A stretch of DNA of 43,175 bases from Eubacterium sp. AF22-8LB (GTDB taxonomy: Bacteria > Bacillota_I > Bacilli_A > Erysipelotrichales > Erysipelotrichaceae). The DNA lies in NCBI RefSeq assembly GCF_003458715.1, contig NZ_QRVI01000020.1, positions 1 to 43,175 on the forward strand, in the 5' to 3' direction. Positions 24,543 to 33,651 of this stretch are shown here, in pieces. Below the pieces are notes generated by a model. It was not told where the DNA came from and made no database searches. It worked only from the letters and a program-made list of their open reading frames with translations. Made by a program: the position numbers and the translations under genes. Within the stretch, counting starts at the first letter, position 1. Each line of letters opens with the position of its first letter.

Positions 24543-27500
24543 AGATACCCACTCCTTCATTTTGATCTTTAAAAAAGACCATCTTAAAGCTCTCATAGGG
24601 AAGCTTTCGCTTCAGCATATATCCATATTCCTTCAGGCCATAGCCAACCCATAAGATTTGTGACGCATAGAGTGTCTTTTGAAATGCATCTTGATTTAAT
24701 AACTTTATATCAACCCGAATAAAATAGACATCACTCTTTGTTTGCCAGTCTGAACTCCTTTTTAAATATTGAAATCGATCTTCTAAGCTTTTAATAACAT
24801 CCTCATATTCCATATAAAGAACAAATAATTTCTTATTTTCATCAAAATAAACTGGCATATCCCTTCGACAATCAAAACCTATACAATTTTTTTCTAAAAC
24901 AAAAGTGAGATTTCCATGTTTTCTTCTCTTTAAATTCTTCACTTTTTCTTTTCGATACATACACTCTACATACGTATTGTCATCTAATGTTAAATTTATG
25001 AAAGAAGGAAGATGAAAAGTGTCAAAAAATATTCGTTTTTCATCTAAGCTATCAACATCAAATGCATACTTTTTATGAATCCACTTTAGATTTGTATTTT
25101 CATTGTTTGTGAAGACAAATGCCATCACGTTTTCATTCAATAATGAAAGATCTAGATTTTCATCCTCAAAAATCAAACAAATCCCTTTCTCAATCTGACT
25201 GAAATATCTAGGTTTTAAAAAACTAGCATTCACAAACGCATCCCATTTATCAGTTCCATATACATAAATTGGTTCATTTTCAAAATAAGATATCAAACTA
25301 CATACAACATCCTCCTTCTTTGAATAAATTAATTGAATAGGTTCAAATACTATTTCCTTCTGACTTTGAATAAAAGGAAGATCTAAGATTCCCCAAACAT
25401 CCTTAGGCATTTCTTTTGGTAAAATCACCCATTCTCTTGTTTCATGCAATGCACAAATTTGTTCTTTCAAAACATCCATCACCCGTATACCCAAATGCCT
25501 GTTCGACTTCAATATTTCTTTTTTGAAGTTGATTTCTCGCCATGATTTTTCAGATGTACTTTTTTGTAAGTAAAAGCTTCGACAAGCTTGATACTCATTT
25601 TTGGTCTGCAAAATCATATCTCCTGGATTTTTTAAATGATATGCCATTTCATTCTGAAGAATTTCTCGACTATCCTGCACACTGCTCACATGAAAACAGG
25701 CCTTCCATGTCGTATTTGCCCAAACTTGGTCATCAACGATTCCATTCGGTTTTTGTGTCGAAAGAACTAAATGGATTCCTAAAGATCTTCCAATTCGTGC
25801 AATTTCCTGCAGCTGTGACATAAATTGTGGATAACGCATTTTTAACTGTGCAAACTCATCCACAAAAATCCATAAATGAGAAAGTGATTTGACCTTGTTA
25901 TAGTCATAAATATCGGATACCTTCTCCTTTAAAAACAATCTTTGCCTTTTCTCCAGCTCATAATTCATGCTTTGAAAAAAACGTTCCATCGATTGGCTAT
26001 CAAGATTTGTCACAATACCAGCACAATGGGCAAACTCATAGAATGGCTGTCCAAAAGCTCCCCCTTTAAAATCAATTAGAATATATTGAAATTGATTTGG
26101 TGTGTTATGCCATATCAGCATCATTAAAAGAAAGCTAATAAATTCGCTTTTTCCAAAACCTGTCATACCTGCCACTAAGCCATGCGGTCCATAGTTTTGA
26201 AAATCCATATATACAATTTGTTTCTTTTCATCCATACCCACTGGAATATTCATTACATATTGATCTGTACGACAAACACCCTCTTTAATCAGTTGTTCAT
26301 AAAAATCTGTAACCTCTGGCATCAACAGATATCGTTTTCTTTTCATGCTTAATTCATGTGCATACATTGTTTGAATATGATAGTCATAATGAAAGGATGG
26401 TTCGTCTTTTCCAACGTAAATCAAACAATAATATGCATCTTGCATACTTTTAGGATCAAAACTCACAACAATTGTATCCTTATCTGTTTTTTCATGAATC
26501 GCACAAAAAGGGTTTAGAAAGATTTCCTCCATATGCTCAAATTCCTGTGGCCATACCCATTTACGACGGCTTTTTGAATACCAAAGATAATTTTCAAATA
26601 ACGTAATACTATCTTTCACATTTCCTTCTATCCAGCAAACTTGATTTTGTTTGAGGAAAACAGGCCATAAAATAGGCTGTTTCAACGTTTGAATCAATTG
26701 ATTTCTTTTTTGAACCAAATCATTAAATACATATTCATAGTTCACTTCCCGAAAACTAACTTCACACCAGTTTGCCTCTATACACCCTACATACACAGAA
26801 TCCTTCGTTTCATGTTTATACGTATTTATATACTTATACAAATATTCCTGTACTTCTTTTTCTAATTCAATTTTTTCCTTACGTCCTTTCAAAGATATCT
26901 CAGCCAAATATGTATCATACATTGCTAAGCTTTTCTGATTCTCTTTTAACGCAAGCTTATATTGATAGTTACGATTGTATAAGCCATAAACCATAAAAGC
27001 TAAAGACATTGTGATAGAGCTAATCAAACTCGTACATATTGTTTGTAGCGTCTGCTTTTGAAAATAGCCAATCAATAAAGAAGATATAAATCCGGATCCT
27101 GCAATCATAAAGGAGGGTCCTACTGCACTAAAAAGGCTTTGTTTTACAGGCATATGCATAATCTGCGGCATCTGCACATCGTATCTTTTTATGTTTGGCA
27201 TTTCTAGCCTAAGATTTGTCGCAAAATATGTAGTTTCATCCCTATGAATATGCATCGTATCATATGGATTATCCACCATATCCAGTACAATATACGTTTC
27301 AAAATACAACATACGAATATTCGCAAAAACAATTTCATCCTGAACAGAAAGCTTGTAGCTAGATACCTTCTTTGAATTTACATAGGTTCCATTTAAGCTT
27401 TCAAAATCCTTTAAAACCCCATTTTCAATCATAAAATGATATCGTGATACACCCTTTGCGCACAATTGAATATCACACGAAGGACTTCTTCCGACTGTGA

Positions 27501-27729
27501 TATTTCCCTGTATTGGAAAATGACATAATATACTTTCTTTTTCTTCTAAATAAAATAAAGTGTCATTGATAACACAGGATTCATTCCCTCTCAAATATTT
27601 TTTACTATGTGAATTGAAAATACATAAACCATATTTGTACTGTTCAAAATTAAAATCGTGATAAGAGCTCAACGCATCAACATCTTGCCATTCACAATGA
27701 TTCTGTGTGTATATCCAAAGCTTGATCAT
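24535..27729 (-). CDS. essC: EssC/YukBA-like FHA-FtsK/SpoIIIE ATPase of T7SS, reduced
   Basis: 1,064 residues (typical EssC about 1,480). Order: FHA domain ~70-135 (GRSPSCDIQL, SRYHF, LNGTYVN), two membrane helices ~199-223 and 230-251, a linker with a coiled-coil-like part, and an FtsK/SpoIIIE ATPase domain from ~490. In it, Walker A is GMTGFGKSEF (521-530), LIDFKGGAFG follows and Walker B is FVDEF (622-626); LVLSTQKP is also visible. Residues ~730-1064 should hold further ATPase domains, but no P-loop is present; VYGTDKWDAF looks like a decayed one. It powers export and recruits substrates. No ribosome-binding site; ATGA overlap with the preceding gene. Confidence 0.9.
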   Translation of the reverse strand: MIKLWIYTQNHCEWQDVDALSSYHDFNFEQYKYGLCIFNSHSKKYLRGNESCVINDTLFYLEEKESILCHFPIQGNITVGRSPSCDIQLCAKGVSRYHFMIENGVLKDFESLNGTYVNSKKVSSYKLSVQDEIVFANIRMLYFETYIVLDMVDNPYDTMHIHRDETTYFATNLRLEMPNIKRYDVQMPQIMHMPVKQSLFSAVGPSFMIAGSGFISSLLIGYFQKQTLQTICTSLISSITMSLAFMVYGLYNRNYQYKLALKENQKSLAMYDTYLAEISLKGRKEKIELEKEVQEYLYKYINTYKHETKDSVYVGCIEANWCEVSFREVNYEYVFNDLVQKRNQLIQTLKQPILWPVFLKQNQVCWIEGNVKDSITLFENYLWYSKSRRKWVWPQEFEHMEEIFLNPFCAIHEKTDKDTIVVSFDPKSMQDAYYCLIYVGKDEPSFHYDYHIQTMYAHELSMKRKRYLLMPEVTDFYEQLIKEGVCRTDQYVMNIPVGMDEKKQIVYMDFQNYGPHGLVAGMTGFGKSEFISFLLMMLIWHNTPNQFQYILIDFKGGAFGQPFYEFAHCAGIVTNLDSQSMERFFQSMNYELEKRQRLFLKEKVSDIYDYNKVKSLSHLWIFVDEFAQLKMRYPQFMSQLQEIARIGRSLGIHLVLSTQKPNGIVDDQVWANTTWKACFHVSSVQDSREILQNEMAYHLKNPGDMILQTKNEYQACRSFYLQKSTSEKSWREINFKKEILKSNRHLGIRVMDVLKEQICALHETREWVILPKEMPKDVWGILDLPFIQSQKEIVFEPIQLIYSKKEDVVCSLISYFENEPIYVYGTDKWDAFVNASFLKPRYFSQIEKGICLIFEDENLDLSLLNENVMAFVFTNNENTNLKWIHKKYAFDVDSLDEKRIFFDTFHLPSFINLTLDDNTYVECMYRKEKVKNLKRRKHGNLTFVLEKNCIGFDCRRDMPVYFDENKKLFVLYMEYEDVIKSLEDRFQYLKRSSDWQTKSDVYFIRVDIKLLNQDAFQKTLYASQILWVGYGLKEYGYMLKRKLPYESFKMVFFKDQNEGVGICE

Positions 27730-29489
27730 AATTTAAATAAGCATCGAATTTTCATCCAGAATTTTTGTACAAAGCTCATTCTCACAATTCTATTTCGCAC
27801 TTCTTCTTTCTTTAGAATGGCTGACTCATTGACATTGTTTATAGCCTTTACTTCAATTTTTGTCTTACGCTTCTTCAAAGATATTTCGACAAAGTCATGT
27901 CCCATCACATCCTTATCAATATGTACCTTCTTTCCATTCACTAATACATAATCTAGCTTTTCCTTTACCCAAATCTGCACCTTATTCTTTTTACGAGTAT
28001 AGTGAATCACCGGCTTAGAAGCTTTTTGAACCCTTTGTTTGTTTTCCTTTAGAACAACCTCGTTATGATCATTTACAATCCAGATTCGTTCAAATTCTAC
28101 AATTTCATCGGTTTCCATTTTTTGTTCACTTTTAGAAACCATTTCCACTTCTTTTTCTGGAACAAACACAAATTCATACTGCTTTTTTTCAAGATTGAAT
28201 AATGCATCCGTTGTGAATGTGATTACCTTTAATACATCGTCTTTCTTCATACGATTAAAGATTTTTTCGACATCCATATTCATACGTTCATCATTTAAAT
28301 AGTATTCAACTCGCATTGATGCATCCAAATCACCCAATACATAATTTATATTTGGAATTTTTTTAATTTCCATACGATTCTGTACAGGTTCATTATCTAT
28401 ATATAAATTTGAAACAGGTGCCTTTCGATCAATACGAACACGTACCTCATCCCTTGCTTCATGTCCGAAAGCGTCCTTTACATAGGCATGAACGTTGTAA
28501 ATCAAATCCTGATTATCCATGGCAGATAAAATAAAGGTTTGACTAATTGGGTAACGACGTGTTTCACCATTTAATTCAATTTCAATATAGCCACTCTCCA
28601 TATAAGGAGCGCCCATTGTTACGTTGACGGCAACATCTTTATTGCTGAGCTGTGTAGAGGTCTGTAAGGAAATAACAGGCTTAATATTGGAATAAAAGAC
28701 TATTCCATCCAATTTCTTTTTAAATTGCGGATATTCCTTATGCTCCACCACAAAGGTATATTGACCATTCTTTGATAAATCAAGTAATGCGTGATCTGTA
28801 TTTTCAAGATCTAAAGAATAGTAATATTTTGAATCACAATAAACGTGCAGACGATATGGCTGCGTACACATTGAATTAAGTTTCAACTCAAAGTGATTGT
28901 CCTTGGTATAAATAGTTTTGTGAAGGGTAGATTCAGGATATACAATAGGTAGTATTGCCATCCTTCTTTCAACTTCATTCCCCGCAATATCCTTACAGAT
29001 TATTTTTAATTCCCTATTTTCTTTATGAACATTTACATCAAATTCTAATCCTTCAACCTCTACTTCTTTGTCATCTACATATACATGTATTTCTTCCATG
29101 TTTTCTTCTAAGATTTGTGCATGTACAATTTCATCCTTTTCTAAAGGCAATGTATCCAAAAGCGTTTGATTCTTCACCTTAAGAATAATATCCGGCATTG
29201 TCGTATCTAAAAGAATTGTCTTTTCTCCTTCCTGCAAGGCATAACCATCTACATCTTTTAATATATAAACCAGTTGGGTGATTCCCTCCTTTTGTATATC
29301 AATAAATGTATGTTCCTGAGTTAAATCAACTTCTTTTCCATCATAGATAACTAAACTAGAATCGCGATCTACTTTTTCATGAAAAAACAATTCAACACTA
29401 CCCGATGTAGAGGCCACTCCATTGATAAATGTTTCCGTTTCCTGCCAATAAATAAAATCTGTATACTCTACATCTTGCATCCACATCAT
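27726..29489 (-). CDS. Ig-like repeat protein of the T7SS operon, no signal peptide
   Basis: About 587 residues. Starts at the ATG at 29489 (GGAGGAG just upstream; the adjacent ATG at 29486 has better spacing). Several Ig-like beta-sandwich modules: VELFFHEKVDRDSS, IKPVISLQTSTQLSNKDV, RIDRKAPVSNLYID (typical bacterial Ig linker) and short Lys/Glu-rich modules near the C-terminus. No signal peptide or transmembrane helix. The last ~18 residues (MSFVQKFWMKIRCLFKL) are basic and amphipathic, so it may touch the membrane. No homologue recognised. It may be an exported T7SS product, a scaffold, or a peripheral part of the machine. Confidence 0.75.
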   Translation of the reverse strand: MMWMQDVEYTDFIYWQETETFINGVASTSGSVELFFHEKVDRDSSLVIYDGKEVDLTQEHTFIDIQKEGITQLVYILKDVDGYALQEGEKTILLDTTMPDIILKVKNQTLLDTLPLEKDEIVHAQILEENMEEIHVYVDDKEVEVEGLEFDVNVHKENRELKIICKDIAGNEVERRMAILPIVYPESTLHKTIYTKDNHFELKLNSMCTQPYRLHVYCDSKYYYSLDLENTDHALLDLSKNGQYTFVVEHKEYPQFKKKLDGIVFYSNIKPVISLQTSTQLSNKDVAVNVTMGAPYMESGYIEIELNGETRRYPISQTFILSAMDNQDLIYNVHAYVKDAFGHEARDEVRVRIDRKAPVSNLYIDNEPVQNRMEIKKIPNINYVLGDLDASMRVEYYLNDERMNMDVEKIFNRMKKDDVLKVITFTTDALFNLEKKQYEFVFVPEKEVEMVSKSEQKMETDEIVEFERIWIVNDHNEVVLKENKQRVQKASKPVIHYTRKKNKVQIWVKEKLDYVLVNGKKVHIDKDVMGHDFVEISLKKRKTKIEVKAINNVNESAILKKEEVRNRIVRMSFVQKFWMKIRCLFKL

Positions 29490-30823
29490 AAGCTCCTCCA
29501 AAATGCATATAAATCATTCCAACGCTTGCCTTTAAGGTTATCAATAAATATTTCTGGAACTTCCATAATCTCACTCTCCTTATTTTTTAATAAAAGTAAA
29601 TATTCTAAGTAATTACACCCTAGATTTTCAAACGCATCTGTATACTTCAATAATTGTTCGACATTTACATTTTCAATAAAGTCATTGACTAAATTCAAGG
29701 AAATCTTAAATTCCTCATGTAAGGCAATCTGAAGACATTGATTCATCATTTCCAATTTATCCTGCAATAATAATGAGCTCGTATTAATTTCTTTTATGCA
29801 TTGATCAATTCTTTTAGCGTCGGACTTTAAATACACCAACGCAAAAGCCTGTATCTCAGAAAATGATTTTAAGTTCACTCTGTCATATATATAACGAATT
29901 ATTGTCGCATCTTGTGTTTTGAATGCCTCCTTTATTAAAAATAAAGATGCTTGTTCATTTGTATACACCTCATCTAAAATCCAATCATTCGAAATCCAAG
30001 TATATAAGCGATCCTCTGAATTGGATTCTTGATACGCTTTTTCAAACAATTCACTTTTATGGTGATTATAGTATGCATCAAACGTTGACGTAGTACTTGT
30101 ACCTTTTGTGAAGAAGAAGACAGACAGAATACATATTGAAAGGACAAGTAAAATTCGTATTAAAATATGTAGAATAAGTAAAAATTTAAAAGTCGATATT
30201 TTCGAGATTCTTCTTTCTTGTCTTTGATGACATAAGAAGATAATGAAAAACATGGATAAACCAAATAATTCTTTCAAAAGTGAACCCAATGCATAGATAT
30301 CACATCGAATATCCTTTTCATTAAGTGTCAACAATTCAGGTGCACAATTCGATTGTGAAGCCATCACCGCAACATGTGCATGATTTTCTATACATGCATT
30401 AAAATCAATCAAATAGAAATGTTTTTGATAAACTATGATATTTTCAAGCTTCAAATCAATATAAAGATAGCCAATTTTATGTAGAGCATTTAAAACATCT
30501 AAAATATCGCATAATAAAGTATATTTCTTTACAAAACCCTTATAGCTTTGTTTCCAAACCCTTGCGTTTGTACCTGGAATATAAGTTTCTACAAAATATT
30601 GTGTTGTTTCATCTTCAAAACAAGTAATCAACCGAGGTGCATGAAAGGAATTTAATTTTGAAAGTACATCTATTTCTGTTTTAAACTGATGTTTATAGCG
30701 TTGTGTTTCATATTCTGGACATACTTTTAAAATATAAGTACAAGTACTTTGCGTATCTATGACGCGATATACATTGGAATTATAAACTTCTAAAATTTCA
30801 TATGTACTATTCTTTAAATTCAC
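29486..30823 (-). CDS. Membrane-anchored kinase-fold protein, probable EssB/YukC counterpart
   Basis: About 445 residues from GTG at 30823 (GGTGAT 7 nt upstream); an ATG at 30856 is possible. Residues ~10-190 are a protein-kinase domain: Lys33 (YILKV), Glu50 in the C-helix, catalytic Asp123 in YIDLKLENI (usually HRDLKxxN), metal Asp140 in DFN (usually DFG), APE 161-163 and DIYALG. The Gly-rich loop is degenerate (NSNVYRV). One strongly hydrophobic segment at ~213-238 is followed by a helical, TPR-like domain outside the membrane. EssB/YukC has just this layout with a pseudokinase. Here key residues remain, so activity is possible. Flanked by FHA genes. Confidence 0.75.
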   Translation of the reverse strand: MNLKNSTYEILEVYNSNVYRVIDTQSTCTYILKVCPEYETQRYKHQFKTEIDVLSKLNSFHAPRLITCFEDETTQYFVETYIPGTNARVWKQSYKGFVKKYTLLCDILDVLNALHKIGYLYIDLKLENIIVYQKHFYLIDFNACIENHAHVAVMASQSNCAPELLTLNEKDIRCDIYALGSLLKELFGLSMFFIIFLCHQRQERRISKISTFKFLLILHILIRILLVLSICILSVFFFTKGTSTTSTFDAYYNHHKSELFEKAYQESNSEDRLYTWISNDWILDEVYTNEQASLFLIKEAFKTQDATIIRYIYDRVNLKSFSEIQAFALVYLKSDAKRIDQCIKEINTSSLLLQDKLEMMNQCLQIALHEEFKISLNLVNDFIENVNVEQLLKYTDAFENLGCNYLEYLLLLKNKESEIMEVPEIFIDNLKGKRWNDLYAFWRSL

Positions 30824-31760
30824 AGACAATATCACCAAACTGTACTTGCATACCATCCTTTAATCGCATCTTACGCTTGACCTCTTTTCCATTCAGATAG
30901 GTTTTGTTCGTGCTTTTTAAATCCTGAATGTAGTATCTTTCATTTTCACAAACAATTTTGGCATGCTTTAAAGATACACTCGCATCCTGAAAACGAACAT
31001 CGCATACCATAGCACGTCCCACAATATTGATTTCATTGCATAATGCATACTCTTCTTTATTCCAAATTAAGCTAGCCTTAAAAGCTACATGCACTTGTAA
31101 AAGCTGTGTCTTTTCTTCCTGAACAGATTCAACAGACTTGTCTTTATGAAAAGCTTGTATAGGCTCTTTAACTTTAAATGTCTGCATCCTTTTATTTCTA
31201 AAAAGTGAGAATTTTTTCGGATAATATATCGTCCTTATATTATCTAAACCTAAGACAAGATTGGGTAAACTAAATTCAGCACTCTTTAAAAACTTCAACA
31301 GAAAACCCGGTATTTCAAAGGCCGTCGTTGTCTGCATTGTTTTTGCGATATACTCGACCCATTTTTCAGACATATCTTTTTGAAACATCCAGTTTGAAAC
31401 CTGTATAGGAATCACGACAAATGCAAACTTATCTCCATATGGAGTCACAAATACGTAATCTGGATCAAATAAAACAGGCTTGTTTCGATTGGATGCGATT
31501 GCTTGTTCAAATAGCTGATGTAAAAAAACATATCCTTCTTCTTTCTCAAAAACGTATTGACTAAGAAAATCATCTAAAGGAATATAGCCTTCTGTGGCAT
31601 ACACCATGGATGCAGTTTTTTCATTTGTCAGCATACAAGGCAGGCAAAAATCATCGTTTGATAGTCTTTCAAAAATGGATAAATCAAGTAGTCTAGGATC
31701 TTTAAGATGAATATACAAGTGGTTCTCATCTCTACAATCTTGTTCAATCCATTCGGACAT
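30807..31760 (-). CDS. FHA domain protein with N-terminal DUF6382-like domain
   Basis: 317 residues, no membrane helix. Residues 1-180 resemble the DUF6382 domain often joined to FHA (PLDDFLSQYVFEKEEGYVFLHQL, AIASNRNKPVLFDPDYVFV). A linker is followed by a C-terminal FHA domain from ~240: IVGRAMVCDV, SVSLKHAKI and STNKTYLNGKEV carry the conserved Gly-Arg, Ser, His and Asn-Gly. FHA domains bind phosphothreonine. First gene of the T7SS operon, with a strong GGAGGTGATGAG site. Overlaps the kinase-fold gene by 17 nt, suggesting the two work together. Confidence 0.85.
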   Translation of the reverse strand: MSEWIEQDCRDENHLYIHLKDPRLLDLSIFERLSNDDFCLPCMLTNEKTASMVYATEGYIPLDDFLSQYVFEKEEGYVFLHQLFEQAIASNRNKPVLFDPDYVFVTPYGDKFAFVVIPIQVSNWMFQKDMSEKWVEYIAKTMQTTTAFEIPGFLLKFLKSAEFSLPNLVLGLDNIRTIYYPKKFSLFRNKRMQTFKVKEPIQAFHKDKSVESVQEEKTQLLQVHVAFKASLIWNKEEYALCNEINIVGRAMVCDVRFQDASVSLKHAKIVCENERYYIQDLKSTNKTYLNGKEVKRKMRLKDGMQVQFGDIVCEFKE

Positions 31761-31825
31761 CTCATCACCTCCATATACTTAAACGTTTTTTTAAGAGGTT
31801 TTTCTAATAAATATGCATTATTTTT

Positions 31826-31854
31826 TTGATTTTTTACACTTTTTTGACTAAAAT
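31826..31854 (+). promoter_or_regulatory. Promoter of the 31861 gene, giving a leaderless transcript
   Basis: TTGATT (31826-31831), 17-bp spacer, TAAAAT (31849-31854). Only six bases separate the -10 box from ATG at 31861, so transcription should begin at or next to the start codon. No ribosome-binding site is present. The T7SS operon starts on the opposite strand in the same gap; I see no convincing promoter for it. Confidence 0.7.
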
Positions 31855-31860
31855 GAAACA

Positions 31861-32376
31861 ATGATGAAATTTATAACTTATATTCACGTTTATTTAATTC
31901 AAACACTGCTGAATGCTCTTCCCTTCTTATGGATCGATGTGTTTTACGACAACCAAACCTACATTGGAAATCAGCTGCACCACCCTATCTATTTATTCTT
32001 ATGGGCATGTAGTTCAGCCGTAGGGTTTTATTATTATTCAAAAAAGATTTGGGAAAAATATGATATCTCCTATAACAAAAAAAATCATGCCCTTATTTGT
32101 CTAGGCATGATTCTTTCATGTAGTATTCCATATAACGATATTACGCTTTTTAAAGATTTACACGTCTGGCTTTCCATCCTTTTCGTGGCCGCCTTTATCG
32201 TAGAATGGTTTCTTTATATTCCTATTGCACTAAATAAAAACTCAACCCTGTTCTTTATCAACATTGGATTGAGCTTTCTGTTTACATTTATGTTTGGCCA
32301 CATTACAGGCTTTTGTGAAATCTATTTCTCTTTCACCACTAATATTCTATTACATCATTGGATGCTTCAGGATTGA
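31861..32376 (+). CDS. Uncharacterised membrane protein (four or five helices)
   Basis: 171 residues. Hydrophobic stretches at about 8-25, 45-60, 80-95, 105-125 and 130-155. The segment between helices is short and slightly basic, and the protein ends in LHHWMLQD. No family recognised. Divergent from the T7SS operon and possibly sharing its control region. The ATG at 31861 or 31864 has no ribosome-binding site. It overlaps the 3' end of the convergent gene by 38 bp. Confidence 0.65.
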   Translation: MMKFITYIHVYLIQTLLNALPFLWIDVFYDNQTYIGNQLHHPIYLFLWACSSAVGFYYYSKKIWEKYDISYNKKNHALICLGMILSCSIPYNDITLFKDLHVWLSILFVAAFIVEWFLYIPIALNKNSTLFFINIGLSFLFTFMFGHITGFCEIYFSFTTNILLHHWMLQD

Positions 32377-33643
32377 TCGCATCGATTTTCTCTAAATAAC
32401 TTTTTGCCTTTTCAACAAAATACATGCGATTTCCAATTTCAATGACCTTCTCAAAGTACATACGAGCCAATTTATAATCTTCTTCAACAAAGGAAATCAA
32501 TGCGATATAATAGCATGAATCAACCTGCTGAAATGCAAAGCGCGCTCTTTGAAGCCCCTGCAAATAATATTTTTTACAAGTGTTAAAATCACCATCCATC
32601 AAATGAATCTTATTTTCGATAGAAGCCATTTCTTCACTTTGAATCATCACCCCAGCACGACCATAGTTAAGGCGGACACTCTGAGCTTCTTCTTTACAAC
32701 GATTTAAAGCTTCCTCGTCCTTCAACATGTAATCGATATATGACATTAATGACCAATATTGTAGTGAACTTGCCGCATCTTTTCTAGGGTAACTAATCAA
32801 TACATCCTGTGCCAATTCTGGATCATTTAAATAAATTAAACATTGTGCTAATAATGTATGCTGCGTTAAACGTGTATGACCTTTTCTATTTGTACTGTAA
32901 TAAATAATGGCACTTGCACAAGCTTCCGGATTACAATCATCATACAATAGCTTTGTGATTGGAAGCAAAGATACAGCACGATAGCGTAGAACTAAATTAA
33001 ACGCGAATAAATAGAACATTAATAATACAGCTAAAAGCATAATATTATTTACAACAAATAAAATCACAAATAAGGCAACAATTCCTAACGCATAAATACT
33101 TGTCAATTTGCGAACATTTTTACGACAAGATTTAGCTAATTCTTTATATGATTCATCTAATTTATGATGAATTTCATACATACGAACCAGTTCATCATCA
33201 CTTGAAAAATTAAATTCTCTTCTTTCCTTAGAAATACTTGAGCGTAAGCTTAACATACCATATATACAAACAATAAAAGCAGGAATCACCAAAATCGTAC
33301 CAATATAAATCATATATTCTGGTAAGAAAAAGATGATACACATGACGATCCACGGACTGATATTAAAGCGAACTGTTAAATATTGACCAATGTAGATCAC
33401 ATTGATAATTCCTGAAATCAAAAGTCCATCACCCATATATAAAATCCACATATTGTTTTGTAGATATTTTAACACTTGATCTATAGCTTGAGTATCCGCA
33501 CCAGGAAGCGAGCTTAATGAGCTTGAAAAAATATCTGAACTAATATCGATTCCACTACTAAATACAATTACACTTAATCCTACTCCCACCGCAAAAGCTA
33601 CAATCAATGAGATCAAATGGGATTTACAACGATATTTCCACAT
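32339..33643 (-). CDS. Uncharacterised membrane protein with TPR-like C-terminus
   Basis: 434 residues from ATG at 33643 (AGGTGG upstream; longer in-frame starts lie inside cysE). Membrane helices near 9-28, 70-88, 95-120 and 190-225 form the N-terminal half. The C-terminal half is made of helical hairpins (RLTQHTLLAQCLIYLNDPELAQDVL, ARMYFEKVIEIGNRMYFVEKAKSYLEKI), characteristic of TPR-like repeats facing the cytosol. It follows cysE by 8 bp, so it is probably in the same transcript. Function unknown. Confidence 0.75.
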   Translation of the reverse strand: MWKYRCKSHLISLIVAFAVGVGLSVIVFSSGIDISSDIFSSSLSSLPGADTQAIDQVLKYLQNNMWILYMGDGLLISGIINVIYIGQYLTVRFNISPWIVMCIIFFLPEYMIYIGTILVIPAFIVCIYGMLSLRSSISKERREFNFSSDDELVRMYEIHHKLDESYKELAKSCRKNVRKLTSIYALGIVALFVILFVVNNIMLLAVLLMFYLFAFNLVLRYRAVSLLPITKLLYDDCNPEACASAIIYYSTNRKGHTRLTQHTLLAQCLIYLNDPELAQDVLISYPRKDAASSLQYWSLMSYIDYMLKDEEALNRCKEEAQSVRLNYGRAGVMIQSEEMASIENKIHLMDGDFNTCKKYYLQGLQRARFAFQQVDSCYYIALISFVEEDYKLARMYFEKVIEIGNRMYFVEKAKSYLEKIDAINPEASNDVIEY

Positions 33644-33651
33644 ACTACCAC

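Noticed and set aside
31761..31825. Promoter for the T7SS operon
   Set aside because: The region is AT-rich with several TATTTA-like boxes, but none has a partner -35 at proper spacing, so no site could be supported.
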